A stretch of 64,000 nt of DNA, taken from Climacteris rufus (Eukaryota; Chordata; Aves; Passeriformes; Climacteridae). The DNA lies in assembly GCA_013398175.1 (NCBI GenBank), contig VZRZ01007885.1, forward strand, positions 633 through 64,632, read 5' to 3'. Shown here piece by piece: positions 13,251 to 25,399 of the stretch. The translations under genes were made by a program, and so were the position numbers. Under the pieces are notes generated by a model, which ran no database searches, was not told where the DNA came from, and saw only the letters and a list, made by a program, of their open reading frames with translations. How positions within the stretch are numbered: position 1 is the stretch's first letter; each line of letters begins with the position of its first letter.

Positions 13251-13447
13251 TTTGTCAAAGGTTCCAGAGAAAAAAATATTTTTAAAGAACAGCAAGCTTC
13301 ATTTTGAGATTTTGATTTACAGTGAGCAACAAAAATGTTAGATGTTACAGTGAGTCCAATGATGAAAAAGTGTCTTCCGTAGATTTCATTTTGTGTGAGT
13401 CTCTGGTAGAAAAATAGCTATTGCTGTATTTTTGGTTTTCTTGGAGA

Positions 13448-13502
13448 CAAAAAAAGAAAACAAACAAACAAAAACACCACCAAGAAAAAAACAACAAAAA
13501 AG
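13448..13502. repeat. A-rich (CAAA)n-type low-complexity tract
   Basis: A run of A with interspersed CAAA and CAAC units. On the minus strand it produces a phenylalanine-rich spurious reading frame. Confidence 0.8.
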
Positions 13503-15730
13503 CTAAAGACAAATTATTAAACAAACATTTAATAGAATAATTAAAATATATTGATATGTTATAACAAAGAAGTGTTAAAGAGTGATGGGAGTGATCCTCA
13601 TACAAATATCTGAATCACGCAATTGGTGACCAAATTCTTATTTCCTTAAATTCATCTAAGTAATCATATTAGAATCAAACTCAGATTTCCATTTTTAAAT
13701 TATATTTTTATTTTTTATTTTAGGGTGAGGGCACTATATCACAACAGAAACATGCACCAGGACAGAGTGTCATATTTTGTTTTTCAAATGTTTCTGAGTT
13801 AAAAGCATGCAGACAAAATCTTCTCTGAACTGTAAAATGGACAATATGGTATCTGAGATACTGACTGATAGTCTTCAGAACAAAAAAAAAATATTACAGG
13901 GTAAACTTTGATTTAAAAAAACCTGCTTTTCTCTTCTACATTTGTTTCAATATTTATAGACATATAGTGTCTGAGAAACTCAAAATATATCTATGTATGT
14001 GTGCACGTATAAATGGAAATGTATGTGTATGTTTGGATATGTATAGTCATAATTTTAAATCTGAGACAAGTTTTATTCCCTCGTGGTCACAAAACTTCTT
14101 TGAGCACATTTTTCTTCTTTGCTTTTTTTCCACAGTCACAATTTTAGAGAATATTAAGGTTTTGGTGTAGTTGAGAAGTTGAGTGGAGGAAGTCCTGTGG
14201 TCATTTCTGACAATGCTGGCACCAAGTTACTTTTAAATACAATTTGAATTTCTTTTTTTCATATTTTTTTTAAGGTCATTGTTGGCAGAGATTGTGTAGT
14301 AAACCCAGTGGGTACCTCTGGTTCTTTTGGTCCTTTCTTGATCTCGAACATAAATATATTACTTAGATTCTCCCATGCCTTTTTCTCTAAATTCTCATTC
14401 CCAGACATATACCTAGGTCAAAATTCATTATGCCCAGAAAATCAGACTAAAGTTTCTTTTTTCCATTCAGTACTTTTCTCTTTTAACTAATTGTACAATC
14501 AGCCCCAATATCCTTCTAGTAGATAGGTCTGTCATCAAACAGAAAAATATTTACCTGTATGATTTGAAATCAGTAAATCAGTTGATTTAATTTCATCACG
14601 TCTGATATTTTGTTATATTTAAATAATATTTAATTCCTTCTTGAGTTATAGGATGAAAGTATATGCAACTTTCATTCTTTTAAGAGTAAGGATTTTGGAG
14701 TCATTAATAGTAGTGCTGTAAATTAGACTAATGACAGTAATTGTTTTATTTTGATTCACTGATAAAATTTTAATCAGCCCAACAACAAACTCTTAGTTCT
14801 TATACAGAGTGTGTTTTCTATTGCTTGTAACAGGATTTTTCGTGTGAAAGGTGTGCCTGTTTTCTTTCCTAGGAGTATCAAATCAGGAATGTAATTCAGA
14901 AGCAAACTTTAATGCTGAGAGTACATTTTTAATTCACATTTTTATTGCAGAAGAACATCAAGTAATTAACTTTTAGACTTTTAAACTTTAAAGTATGTTG
15001 ATCAGGTGTAACTAAAAGTCTTCACAATTAATTGTAATTATTATTATGTTTACTACTCTGTAGTAAACTTAATCAGAAAATTAACATTCTGGTAAGTCCT
15101 CATAGTCCAGAACAGGAAAAAACTAATCAGTGTCCTGTTTTGTCAATGTTCTTGTTTGTGAAAAGCTTTCATCGCAATTTCCTATTCTGCTCTTGACTGA
15201 GAGCAGTATTCTTTGCTTCTTCAAAGAACTAAAATCTATTGACAACTTGGTCAATTTTAAAATCATAAAGAGATCAGGCTTTGCACTCCAGTAGTCCCAT
15301 CAGATTAAAAGGAATCTTGATTTAAACAGATTTGTAGTTGCCTTCTCCCTCAGCATGCATGTTAAAAAATGCCCCCTCAAATCTCTATAAAAACTCACTC
15401 AAAAGTGATCATATTAATTGCAATTGGACTACAAGAAATTTAGGTACTAAGAGATACACTCTTTTTTTGTTTGCACACAGCTACTCATCAAATATTTGAA
15501 AACACTTCCAGGAAGTGCTCTCTCTGGCATGAAGTTAAAGCCAAATTTTGATCCTTTAAATCCATAAGGAAATATGAGTGATTTTCTTTCATGGTAGTTT
15601 TAATGGCTTGATACCAGATAAGTATGGCTAATATCTCCCACTGCTCTCATTCTTTGTACAGTGATATGATTGAGTAGCATTTTTACTTAATAATATACTT
15701 AAGGTGCTTTAATTACGCTTTTAAAAAAAG

Positions 15731-15736
15731 TTCCTT
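15731..15736. repeat. target-site duplication, left copy (TTCCTT)
   Basis: The hexamer TTCCTT immediately precedes the TG that opens the solo LTR and is repeated exactly after the closing CA at 16065-16070. A 6-bp duplication is typical of class II (ERVK, betaretrovirus-like) integrases. Confidence 0.85.
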
Positions 15737-16064
15737 TGTCGCGGTAACAACACAAAACAAGAGACAGAGACACCTGTTACCAGCAAGGAGGAAAGAGAAG
15801 GAAGGGGGGGCAAGACCCGCCTTCTTTATTTTATATATACATTTAGAAATCACTATTCATTGGAGGAATGAGTTCTTCCTCCCTCAATCACAGTGGTCAA
15901 AGGAAATGTCCATCAAAGTTCTGTGTCCAGGAGAAAGGAATGTAAATTATAAGATACAGTTACAATAACATAGCTATTTATATATTTATAGTTTACATAG
16001 AAGAGTGTGAGAAACTAGCTACAAAAGACTGACAACATCCAGAACTGCAGAAGTCAGGGCAACA
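15737..16064 (-). mobile_element. solo LTR, ERVK-like, 328 bp
   Basis: A sequence bounded by TG...CA and flanked by a perfect 6-bp duplication (TTCCTT). Read on the minus strand it starts TGTTGCCCTGAC and ends TTACCGCGACA. A poly(A) signal AATAAA (minus strand, at 15825-15830) lies about 90 bases before the 3' end, followed by a GTCTCTGTCTCTTG-type R/U5 segment, so the element points left. The U3 part is AT-rich. No gag, pol or env sequence adjoins it, so it is a solo LTR left by recombination between the two LTRs of a provirus. The 6-bp duplication argues for an ERVK-type element; the subfamily is not assigned. The intact duplication suggests a fairly recent insertion. Confidence 0.88.
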
Positions 16065-16070
16065 TTCCTT
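16065..16070. repeat. target-site duplication, right copy (TTCCTT)
   Basis: Exact match to the hexamer at 15731-15736 on the other side of the 328-bp LTR. Confidence 0.85.
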
Positions 16071-18521
16071 AAATACATAATATGATTTTGCGAGCATGTA
16101 GTCCTATGACTCGTCTAAGCCTCTGTTTCTCGCACCATGTTATTCTTCTTCTAATCATAGCTGGTAGTGCAGACAAGAATAGTCACCTTCTTGTGCTCAG
16201 TACTTAACATGGTTCTAACTATGGAGAATCTGCACATCAAAGGGTTACAGTATAAAACAGAATAACATTATACAGAATAATCAGGAATTTATTTTACAAA
16301 AGAGCCCTAACTATGTCATTAGACATGTAAGAGATTTTCCAAAGCACCTAAGCAGATTGTGTATCTAAGTCCCATTGACTTCAAGATAGCCAGATGTCTT
16401 TAGGAGCTGTGAAACTGGAAATATGATAAGACAGATGATGTTTGAATTAGAGTGACACCTCTAATATTATCTCTAAGAGCTGATTTGTTTGGCTGGTGGG
16501 GAATGACAGTTGCTTGGGCAGAATTGAAAGATCTATGAAAAGATGGAATAATTCAAAAGATAACTAATGAGATCTGTACATGTAAGGTATGAATCAAATT
16601 CCTAATGCTATTACAAATACGCTATGATGAATACCATGGCAATTGCACAAAGTTAGGATACAGTGCTTCAAGACTTTCACTTTTATCCAGTGTAATTTAC
16701 TTCATGAAACTTTATAAACAATTACAATAGAGCAAATTAAATCAAACACAGAAAAAAAAAGCTTATCACAGGTAACACAGGATGACAGTTTCATCTTACT
16801 GTAGTGATGCTAGCTTAAAACTAGGGACAAAATGCTACCACAAAAGAGAGGGGTTGGTAAATTTTTGTGTACATATTTTGTGGTCTCTCAATTTGCCATG
16901 CTGTAGAAATCACACAAGTATCTTCTGATTAAAACAGGTCTAGCAGACAGAAATTTTTTTGGTGCTGTTTTCAGTGTAATTCATTTTCTTACAAGATTTC
17001 TTCAATGCAAATTGGAAAAAAAAAAAAAAGAATCCTATCTTCAAGATCTGAATTCTACCAATTTCAATAAACAGTGTGTCAGACACTGGAAATATTCCAG
17101 CTGTGGGATTTTTATTTGTCTGTAAAACTGCCCACTGCATTTGGCATAATCAACATGATCTTAGAATCACAGTTACCATCCTTAAAAACAAATTAAAAAG
17201 TAAACCAAATCCTCAGGTTTAAAATTAAATATGAAAGACCATTGGGATGACTATCTGACATCCCACAGAGGCTGTCACATCCTTGTTGTCCTTACCAGTG
17301 GAAGGAATTCCACTTGTTTTTCTCTGAGCAAATTTTTCTCTCAGTGTCAAGGCCCATAATCATGTGATGTTCATAAATAAGAGATTTCTCTGTGTTTTCC
17401 TACCAAAGAAGATAATTAATCACTTAATACTAATTCAATTATTTTCCTATTACAATAGTATTTTACAAAACAAGAAAACAAAACCCTTATAAATAGGGTC
17501 AAGGTTTTAGTGGTAAAACATTCAGCCAATGAGATACATGAAACAACTCCATATCCTGTGTACTAACTCCTTGGTCTAAAAATTATATCTTCTTTCTGAC
17601 AAACATATCTGTTATTCTTGCTAAATGAATTAAACACTTATAAGACAGAAACAAATGAGAAACAGCATAAATTCAGAATTTTTCTGTCAGAATTTGCTCC
17701 ATTTGGCTTGAAACCACAGCCTCTTCTCTCTATAGTAGGTCTCACTTGTAAGAAAGCTGCAAAAATATAGCCATGTTGCTAATGAGCCACATCACTGATG
17801 AATTTGCCCTAACTCCCTAGCTACTTATGTTCTCTGAGCGCCTGGGGATACATGGAAACCTGGAGATACTTATGCTCCTCTCAAAGTTCTTTCATCACAT
17901 ATTGTTTGATGGAGAATCTACGTGTTCTCTATTTAAGGAAAGTGTCCTACCCTCAGACTGAAGATTAATATAATACTTCTCTACTTTTCCTCCAAAAAGG
18001 TAATTTTGCAAATAAATCAATAAGATTTTATTAACAGTATCTCATTTAGCAAACAGGATCCCTGTTTCATGCTGTCACTATTTTCTCCAAATAATATCTA
18101 GCTGTGGGGTCTGCATATACTCAGTAACTGTTTAAACAAAGATCGTTGAAGTGCAGGAAAGTTTCACAGAGTTATCATGAAAATAAGTTGCCATAGCTCC
18201 AGGTTTTCTTTCACAAGACTTCCCCACCCACACATATCTCTAGAAACAATAAGAATCTTGTAATTCATCTGGGATTTCATTAGACCTTATTGAGCTACAA
18301 AAATCTGGAGGTCTTACATAAATGGCCATGGTATCTGCACAGGTTACCTGTACAGTTCAAGTGCATTAGGAGTGATGTATCTCACGCTTTTGCAGCAGAA
18401 TCTGTGAATTTAATGTGTTTGAGCACAATAGAAGAAATACAGTTCCTGACACACTGTGCAAGTGATGAAGATAATTTCCTTTGTGGAAAAAAGACAAAGT
18501 AGAACAACATACAGTACACAG
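16071..18521. other. unique DNA between the first LTR and the SINE
   Basis: AT-rich unique sequence with short chance frames only, including a 70-codon plus-strand frame at 18290-18502 that has no splice or family support. A slightly less AT-rich patch directly right of the LTR (16071-16200) could be older repeat, but I could not classify it. Confidence 0.5.
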
Positions 18522-18662
18522 GTGCAGGACTCTGAGATTAGCTCAGTTTCTTAAAGCATGGTGCTAATAGCACCAAGGTTGTGGGTCTGATCCATTCACT
18601 TAAGAGCTGGACTTGATCCTTGTGGGTCCCTCCCAACTCAGAACATGCTGTGACTCTGTATA
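18522..18662 (+). mobile_element. TguSINE1-like SINE (tRNA-Ile head, CR1 tail)
   Basis: The first ~75 bp resemble a tRNA-Ile gene: a pol III A box in GATTAGCTCAGTTT (about 18536-18549), a stem-loop with GGTGCTAATAGCACC whose loop keeps the AAT anticodon (18566-18568), and a B box GGGTCTGATCC (18583-18593). The rest is a CR1-type 3' end: GAGCTGGACTTGATCCTTGTGGGTCCCTCCCAACTC, then a decayed TGACTCTGTA tail. This head-tail fusion is the known architecture of TguSINE1, a songbird SINE mobilised by CR1 machinery. The body is diverged (the B box has GGGTC for GGTTC), so it is probably inert. No target duplication was resolved, so ends are approximate. Confidence 0.88.
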
Positions 18663-18869
18663 CATGAGTTTCATCTTTGAACAACTGAAGGTGTTCTTTG
18701 TATGGTTTATATAATATTTTTTGCCTGTTTTTTTCTATACTTAGAGTTCTCCCCCCTCCATTTTCAGTAGTGAGAAAATTCATTTGAGGAAAAAGATTCA
18801 CAAAATTTTCATATTCTGTCATTTTCTCAAAAAAGCAGAAAGTATTAACAAATTCTTAAACATTAGGAC
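18663..18869. other. short unique spacer
   Basis: About 200 bp of AT-rich DNA between the SINE and the second LTR. Nothing recognisable was seen in it. Confidence 0.5.
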
Positions 18870-18875
18870 ATCACC
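18870..18875. repeat. target-site duplication, left copy (ATCACC)
   Basis: ATCACC directly precedes the TGTTGC start of the GC-rich LTR and is repeated exactly at 19510-19515 after the terminal CA. Confidence 0.85.
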
Positions 18876-19509
18876 TGTTGCAATGCCTCTGCGCACCCTG
18901 GCCTGCATCCCGGGGGCAGCCTGCATGCCACGGGGGGGGACCCGCGCCAGCTCGGGGGCCGGCACAGCACAGGTGCTGGCCCTGGAGCTGGTGGACCGGC
19001 GTGGGAGGCCGGCCCCCTCCCCTGAAGCAGTTGCCAAGACCATGCCCCAGGTGGCAGCCTGAAACCGCCGGGCTGCTCCCTACTCGGTGAGGAGGTGATC
19101 CCTCCCTGAGAACATGGTCTCCCATTGGTCATTCTGCTGTGTGCAAACAGCCGCATGACTGGCCAATACCCCTGTCAGTCATTCCAATCCTCCGCAGCCA
19201 CTGGCTCTCTCCTGACTCCCTTCCCCTCCCTTTCCTGATTTAACAGCCTGCAGCAGTTGGCTGTCCCTTCTCTTTGTCTGCTACCACATGCAACTCTGGT
19301 ATTAAAATCAGCTGGACTTGAGCGGCAAAGAACCCTTCCTCATCCCTTCTGCTGCCTTAATTAAACAGCGTGCGTGAATTTTGCTAACACCACGACAGAA
19401 GAAGGCAGCCATGACTGCGATGGAGACTGGCAGAGGCTGGGATCACTTCTCTCAGGTCACGTGACTGCTGCTGAAGGCTTCCAGTAACCCACGCTTTTTA
19501 CCCACGGCA
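18876..19509 (+). mobile_element. solo LTR, ERVK-like, GC-rich, 634 bp
   Basis: The element begins TGTTGCAATGCC, ends ACCCACGGCA, and is flanked by a perfect 6-bp duplication (ATCACC). The first ~200 bp are very GC- and CpG-rich, in sharp contrast with the AT-rich surroundings. Promoter-like signals follow: CCAAT-type boxes (reverse at 19124-19128, forward at 19163-19167 and 19184-19188), a TATA-like TATTAAAA (19300-19307) and an ATTAAA poly(A)-type signal (19360-19365). Their order supports a plus-strand U3-R-U5 reading, though orientation is less sure than the boundaries. No retroviral genes adjoin it. The overlapping short frames on both strands between 18784 and 19156 are a by-product of few stop codons in GC-rich DNA. 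Confidence 0.85.
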
Positions 19510-19515
19510 ATCACC
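19510..19515. repeat. target-site duplication, right copy (ATCACC)
   Basis: Exact match to 18870-18875, closing the 634-bp LTR insertion. Confidence 0.85.
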
Positions 19516-20219
19516 AGCTTGGGGCATTTTATAGGTTTCCATAGCCAGATATGACTTTTTAACAGTTTCCTTGGTTATTTCATTTGAAGTTGTTTTGAAG
19601 TATAATCCTGTTATAGCCTTAAAATGATGTGTTGGTAGATATCACATTTCTTTGCATGTTTTTACTTTTGTCTTTTGGCTAATTACCTATCTGGAGCAGG
19701 GAGTTACATGACCAAACAAATGTGCTTTCATACTTCATGGTACCCCCACCGACAGAAATACAGACAATAGCTCTTTAGCAGTTTAGAGATCAGACACTCC
19801 TTCCCAAGCAGAGATTCTGCCAGCAAAAACAGGAATGAGAAAAAAAATCGATAGGTTTTTCTTTACAGTTAATTAACCATGGTTTTGGTTTGGTTTGCTT
19901 TATTTTCTTGGTTTTGTCTCAGGAAAATCAACAGAGTTGCGTGATGATAAGCTACTCACTGGTATATTTTTATTTTTGGTCCTCCCTTTGACTTGTCTGT
20001 GAATATGAACCCACTTTTCATTATCCAATTCAGGTACTTCAAGCTTCAGAATAGCTCTCTGATGCAACAATTAATAGTCAATTTAAATTTAAATATGAGG
20101 CTATCTCCAGTTCTGGCCAGAATAATTGATTTTATTTCCTAATGGCAGAAGAATTAAGTAATAGGCCCTAAGTAGGAATGCAAGCAATCATGTGAAACTA
20201 TGTGCCAAATTGATATTTC

Positions 20220-20580
20220 AGCAACTCTGATAACTTATTAGGACAACGGCCATGAGATGTCACAGAGCTGAATGATAAATCTTCAGTCTGCTGCTTTCCT
20301 ACTTCTTCTTTAAAATAATTTTTCTTTTGCAAAATTAATTGCCATTTGTGTTGACAGTCAGTGTCATCTTTCATAGTGTTTAAATTAAGAAGCTCACAAT
20401 GTTACTAAATGTGAAAAAGTAAAGCAAATAATCTTGCACAAACAAGCAGATAAAGAAGGCTGGAATCCCTTTCACATAGGGCCAACCCAAATCCGACACA
20501 TCATTAAAATCATTTCATGGCAGGATACAGCTCTTAGGCACTGCAGAGTTCTATAAATGGAGAATTTCACAAAAGAGGGT
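20220..20580. other. candidate conserved non-coding block
   Basis: Repeat-free block with even composition and homeodomain-type AATTAATTGCC and TTAAATTAAG motifs, containing some CpGs in otherwise CpG-poor DNA. No coding potential. Enhancer-like status is inferred from texture and needs a cross-species alignment. Confidence 0.18.
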
Positions 20581-21752
20581 ACACTGGAAACCTGTGTTTA
20601 AAATTGCAAATCTAAAAGCACAGATCTCAAGGCTGAAATAAACTTCTGGCTACCATGAGGATTTTGGGGAGGAAGTCAGAAACACAAGGTAGTGATGAAT
20701 CTTCATGGTCATACATGTTTTCAAGTGATGAAAATGGGTCAAGGAGATTTTAATAGAAAACACAATGTCACTCGTGTATAGGCTAGATTTCATGTTTTCA
20801 AATGAACAGAAAAATTCTTTAAATGAATTAATGGCTATGCAGTTGAATTATCCCATTACTCTCAGTAGCATATTTATGCCTGTTTTTAGAAGGATAAAAA
20901 TAGCATATCTTACCTACTTATGAAAAAATATCACTGGTCCAACATAATCGTAACAGAAGGATGTTTTTCCCCCATCCTTGCAGTACTCTAAACATTAACA
21001 GAACTGTAGAGGTTTCAGCTAGTAACATCCAACTTGCATATACTTTGCCAAACTGTCTTACTCTAGATTCTGTTCCAAAAAGCTACTGGAGAGTGAGATT
21101 TTCTCTATTCTTTGTGCTCAAGAAAAAGATGCAGCCTTTTAAGGTTATGTTGACTATCAAAGAAGTTGGGAATGTCCCAGAAGAACAATGGTGCATCTCT
21201 TTTCCAAACTTAGGATCTTAAAACAGATTGTGTATACTGAGGAAAAAGCTCTACATAAAATACAGACAGTGTAACTCCTGAACAATACTAAGAATCAGGA
21301 CCAGCAGTAGTCTGAAAAGGATTTGTCAAGTAGTGCATGAAGGCAATACATTTTGCAGAGCTCTGCTGCTGTTCTTCTCCTGCATTCTGTGGTTGCTAGT
21401 GATTTTTCCACGCTTCCTAATGAATCTGGTTTTGGACAAACAAGTGTTTTTGCAAGTTAATGCAGATGAATGTTTTGAAAATTACACTCTCAGGTACAGA
21501 AACAGAGTGGAAACTCCATAAGTGAGATGTGTAACTTCCCTGAAGCATTTCTGTCTCAGAACTCATTTGCAGGTTTGCAACAAGCTTTGTGTAAGGGGAT
21601 CACAGTTTTATTTTGCTGCAAAAAGAAACCAGGGACTGGATTCTGAGGATGTGCAGCTCATTAATGTGTGATAGCTGAATGCATATTACAAAAGCTTTAC
21701 CCACCCACCCCCCCACAAATCATACAAAACTAAACAAATGAACTAAAGAAAT

Positions 21753-21851
21753 NNNNNNNNNNNNNNNNNNNNNNNNNNNNNNNNNNNNNNNNNNNNNNNN
21801 NNNNNNNNNNNNNNNNNNNNNNNNNNNNNNNNNNNNNNNNNNNNNNNNNNN
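21753..21851. other. assembly gap (99 N)
   Basis: A run of N. A spurious reading frame crosses it and should be ignored. Confidence 0.99.
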
Positions 21852-23607
21852 AAAGAAATTTGAGTTTCTCTAACACTGTATCTCTGGGCAGTTGTGAAAT
21901 CTTAATAGGTGAGAAAAAAAAAAAAAACAAACCTGCAAAATAATGGTTAGAATACTTTAAACACTAAAGTAATAAAATATACCAGTTAAAAGATTATGCT
22001 TTCAGACACATTTTCAGAGATTAAAAAATACAAATGGAGCTGGTAAATCCTGTGTGAGTTATAAAGATGCTTGTATTAGTAAAAGAGATACCTATTAAAA
22101 CCAAAATAGCTGAAATGTTTGAGACATTAATTCTCTCCTCAGATACTGTAATAGGTACATAAAAATTGTCTCTGAGTAGTAGAAAATTTTAAAATTTACA
22201 AAGAAATGATCCCTGTAATTTGAGTGAGGCAATTCTAAATAAACAGCATAATTCAAAATGTGAACAAAAGAACTGGAGACTTAACCTTACCAGTAGGTCA
22301 CATTCTGTCTGCAGATACCTGAACTTTGAAGGAATGCTCATGGGCAGAGTTAAAACCCTGATGTTCATGGTACAAATTTAGCAAATACAATATTGGAACT
22401 ATGGCTCTATAAAGAGATTTCAGAGTCATGTGTGTTAACTGTGCTGAATGGGGAATAGCCCTTGGGAGACAACTCAAAAGAACCAAAGGTAATTTGCTGT
22501 TGGAGGTAATGATAGTCCTGAGGATTTCCAAAAGTTTAAGGTGACATGACTGAAATAGTTTATTAACATAGAGCTTACAATTACTGTATGAAAATAATTT
22601 GAGTGTGGAATTACACAGACGGTTTCTGGTTCTTTGTTATTGTGAGTATTCAAAATTTCTTTAAATCTACTGTTTTTATTTGCATATCAGATTGCCAGAC
22701 TTCAGAATTGCGGACTGAATATATCTATACTTGGTATAAAATGGATTTTTAAAAATTATTATTTTTGGGCAATATTGTAAGGGATTTTAATTTTGTTATA
22801 TTTGGATGAGCAAGGTTAGCAGCAGATTATGCAGGTGGTTTTACCTGCTTGATTGTTCTTCCATTACTCTTTAGAAAATGTCTCTTGTGAAAAGTGTATC
22901 ATCTGTTTGGCAGGAAAAATTCTGTGGTCCAAATGGTGCCTCTCTAGAAATCCTCCCAACTCAGATTTATTTAAAGAACTGAAAATTGCCATTTGGAAAG
23001 ACAAAAACACCCACAAACAAACAAAGCAACACAAGCTCTTCCAAGAACAAGCTCTCCCAGAAACCAAATCAAAAAGAACACACAGGAAGGGGACAGTTAT
23101 TCCTGTGTATTGAGTATGGCAAGTATTTAAAGTGCTCTAACACTGATTTCTGAGATGAGTGTTCAGCTTCCTCATTCACCTGGGAAGAATTAAGATCCAC
23201 ATCACATGGAAAATGCTTTAGGCAGAAAGCTTTGAATAGTTTTTGTATAGGGAGCTAGGGAGGAAAAAGAAAATAATATCTCCATTTGAAACTCTTCCAC
23301 TGTGCATTGCAAATGAACATAATTCTCCAGTCTACAGTGTAGGGCACTCAATAAATGGAATTTTGTAGGTCTCAATCCCCAGTTCAAAGCCTGGCTATGT
23401 AGTTTAGTGAATTATCTTTTTCATATAAAATACATAGCCAGTCACTGAAGCTCAGACATATTTTTTGGTTCTTTCCAGAGTAGCTGCTGGTCAATCCTCA
23501 ATGATACTGAGAACAAAAAAGAATGTGGATTGGATCTAGCACAAAAGCAAGTCCTATAACAGCTGGAAAACTATGAATGTAAAGAAGTAGTGAACTCGAC
23601 TTCCATT

Positions 23608-23624
23608 AAAAAAAAAAAAAAAAA
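23608..23624. repeat. A17 homopolymer
   Basis: Uninterrupted poly(A) in unique sequence. The preceding ~100 bases show no retrocopy that I recognise. Confidence 0.85.
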
Positions 23625-25373
23625 GGAAGTGCTAACTGTCATTATGGGGCTTTTTGGATGCTGAGGGAGAGAAAAATAACAGGAAAGGTTTTGTCTTCTG
23701 GTTATCCCAGGAGACAATTAGAGATGAGGGAGCAGGTAAGCCAGCTTTCAGGATTACAGCCTTGAGTACTGAGATGCATTAGTTTGAGGGATTTAAAAAG
23801 TTATTTTCCTGATATGTCCTGATATGATATTTTAAATTCCTAAATAATAGTTGGAAATGTAAGCCTCATTGATTTTCCTGGGAAAGACGTTTCCAGATTC
23901 CTGCCTGTGTTGTGGTGACCACCAGCTTCTGGATTCTCTTTACTCAGGAGAAGTCCCTCTTTTGTTTCTCCCACGCTGTGGACCTTAGTGAAGTTTCTGA
24001 AATAGAAATCAAAATGAAAGTGTAATAATAATATCATACTGTTCTTTTTCACACACTTGTCTCTCATGTGAAACTATGTATTCATTGTTCATCATCATCC
24101 ATTTGTGGCAAATAAAGTTAGACAAATTGGGTGCTCCACTTCTGGTCTCCAGTATCTTAGGTATTATCAGTGTAGTTATGTTACTCAGAGACTCTGGAAG
24201 TACTTTAGTATGCTCATTACCTTGCAATGCTAACATTAGCAGAAATTCACTTGTTTGCAGAGCAGAAAACCTTTATTGACAGATAGGAATGATGTTAAGA
24301 CTTTATTTTAAAAGAATTCATGCAGTCAATGTGTTTTAGCAATGTAGTATATCAACCAGAGCCATGCACAAATTAAGGTCCAACTGAAATAACACTACAT
24401 TTAGAGCACAAATTCTTCTTTAAAGTATAAAAAAAAAATCACAGGAAAGTTCTTTGCAGAGATCCATACATTGATTTAAGGACAGCCTATAAGTCATGAT
24501 AGTGTTGTACGTGCTATGTATTCTTTTCAAGTTGAAGAAATACAAAATTTTTTTGTCTTGTACTGATTTTTTTTTAATTTTAAGTGCCAAACAGAGACCA
24601 AGGCAGATATTTCTAGTAATGTATAGTGCAATTCAAACATGGTACAATAGTGTGGCAAGAATTGTATATTAAGTGATGGTTATAACCAGATATCAGACAA
24701 GTTCTTACATTGTTAGCATAATTCTATTACATTGTGATACTATAGACTTACCTGATACTCATACACTATTTCTCACCATGGATTCTTTCTTTAACAAATG
24801 TCATAGCCGGTGCTTCAGCCTGCCTTCTGCTATCATAAGCACTTATATGATCACATATTTAATCAAGTAGGAAAACAGAATTCCTTTTAGAAAGTAATTC
24901 TGAAGATATAGTCTGTTGAGATTTTTTACTAGTTAAATTTTAATTTGACTCTGTTACTCCTTTGGTTTACCATGCAGATACACAAATACATGAACACCAT
25001 CTTTCAGTTAGTATCATTAGAGACCTCCAATACAAATTACTTCATTCAGCCTGCAGGATACGATATATTAGGTCTCCCGGAACAACCTTTTCTTGTACAT
25101 AATGACAAGATTAAAAAAAATGTGAGACAGTCATCTAATTTTACATAATATTTGGAATAAAACTAAAAAGGAAATGTAGACACCTGATGGCAACTGACTC
25201 AACTGTTGATGTTCTGGGGAGTTATTGTGTAACAGTTTCCTATAAAGGTATGATATACACATCCTGTAGGGTTCATTTCTGAAGGATTAAGCTATTATTC
25301 ACATGTTCATAATACAACATAATAATGTGTACAAACTATTTATCCTATGGTAATCAATAAAGATTCATTTGTT

Positions 25374-25399
25374 GTACTTTGTTCATGTACTTTGTTCAT
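25374..25399. repeat. 13-bp tandem duplication
   Basis: Two perfect adjacent copies of GTACTTTGTTCAT, probably a local slippage product. Confidence 0.9.

Larger units (their letters stand above)
12201..15730. other. AT-rich unique DNA
   Basis: Unique AT-rich sequence with an A-rich CAAA-type low-complexity tract at 13448-13502. A more complex block at about 12950-13250 resembles conserved non-coding DNA. I see no gene, RNA gene or recognisable mobile element. Confidence 0.55.

Noticed and set aside
18522..18600. Functional tRNA-Ile gene
   Set aside because: The cloverleaf is degraded (B box mutated, acceptor stem not paired) and continues directly into a CR1-type tail, so it is a SINE head.
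18784..19156. Five overlapping frames of 70-97 codons on both strands
   Set aside because: They cover the GC-rich part of a solo LTR; few stop codons are expected in such DNA, and the frames overlap each other on both strands.
21730..21930. Minus-strand frame across the N run
   Set aside because: Most of it is gap; the remainder is low-complexity phenylalanine from A-rich DNA.
24780..24850. Minus-strand open segment ending at a GTGAG donor
   Set aside because: The acceptor is weak and the protein reading is short and unrecognised; insufficient to call an exon.
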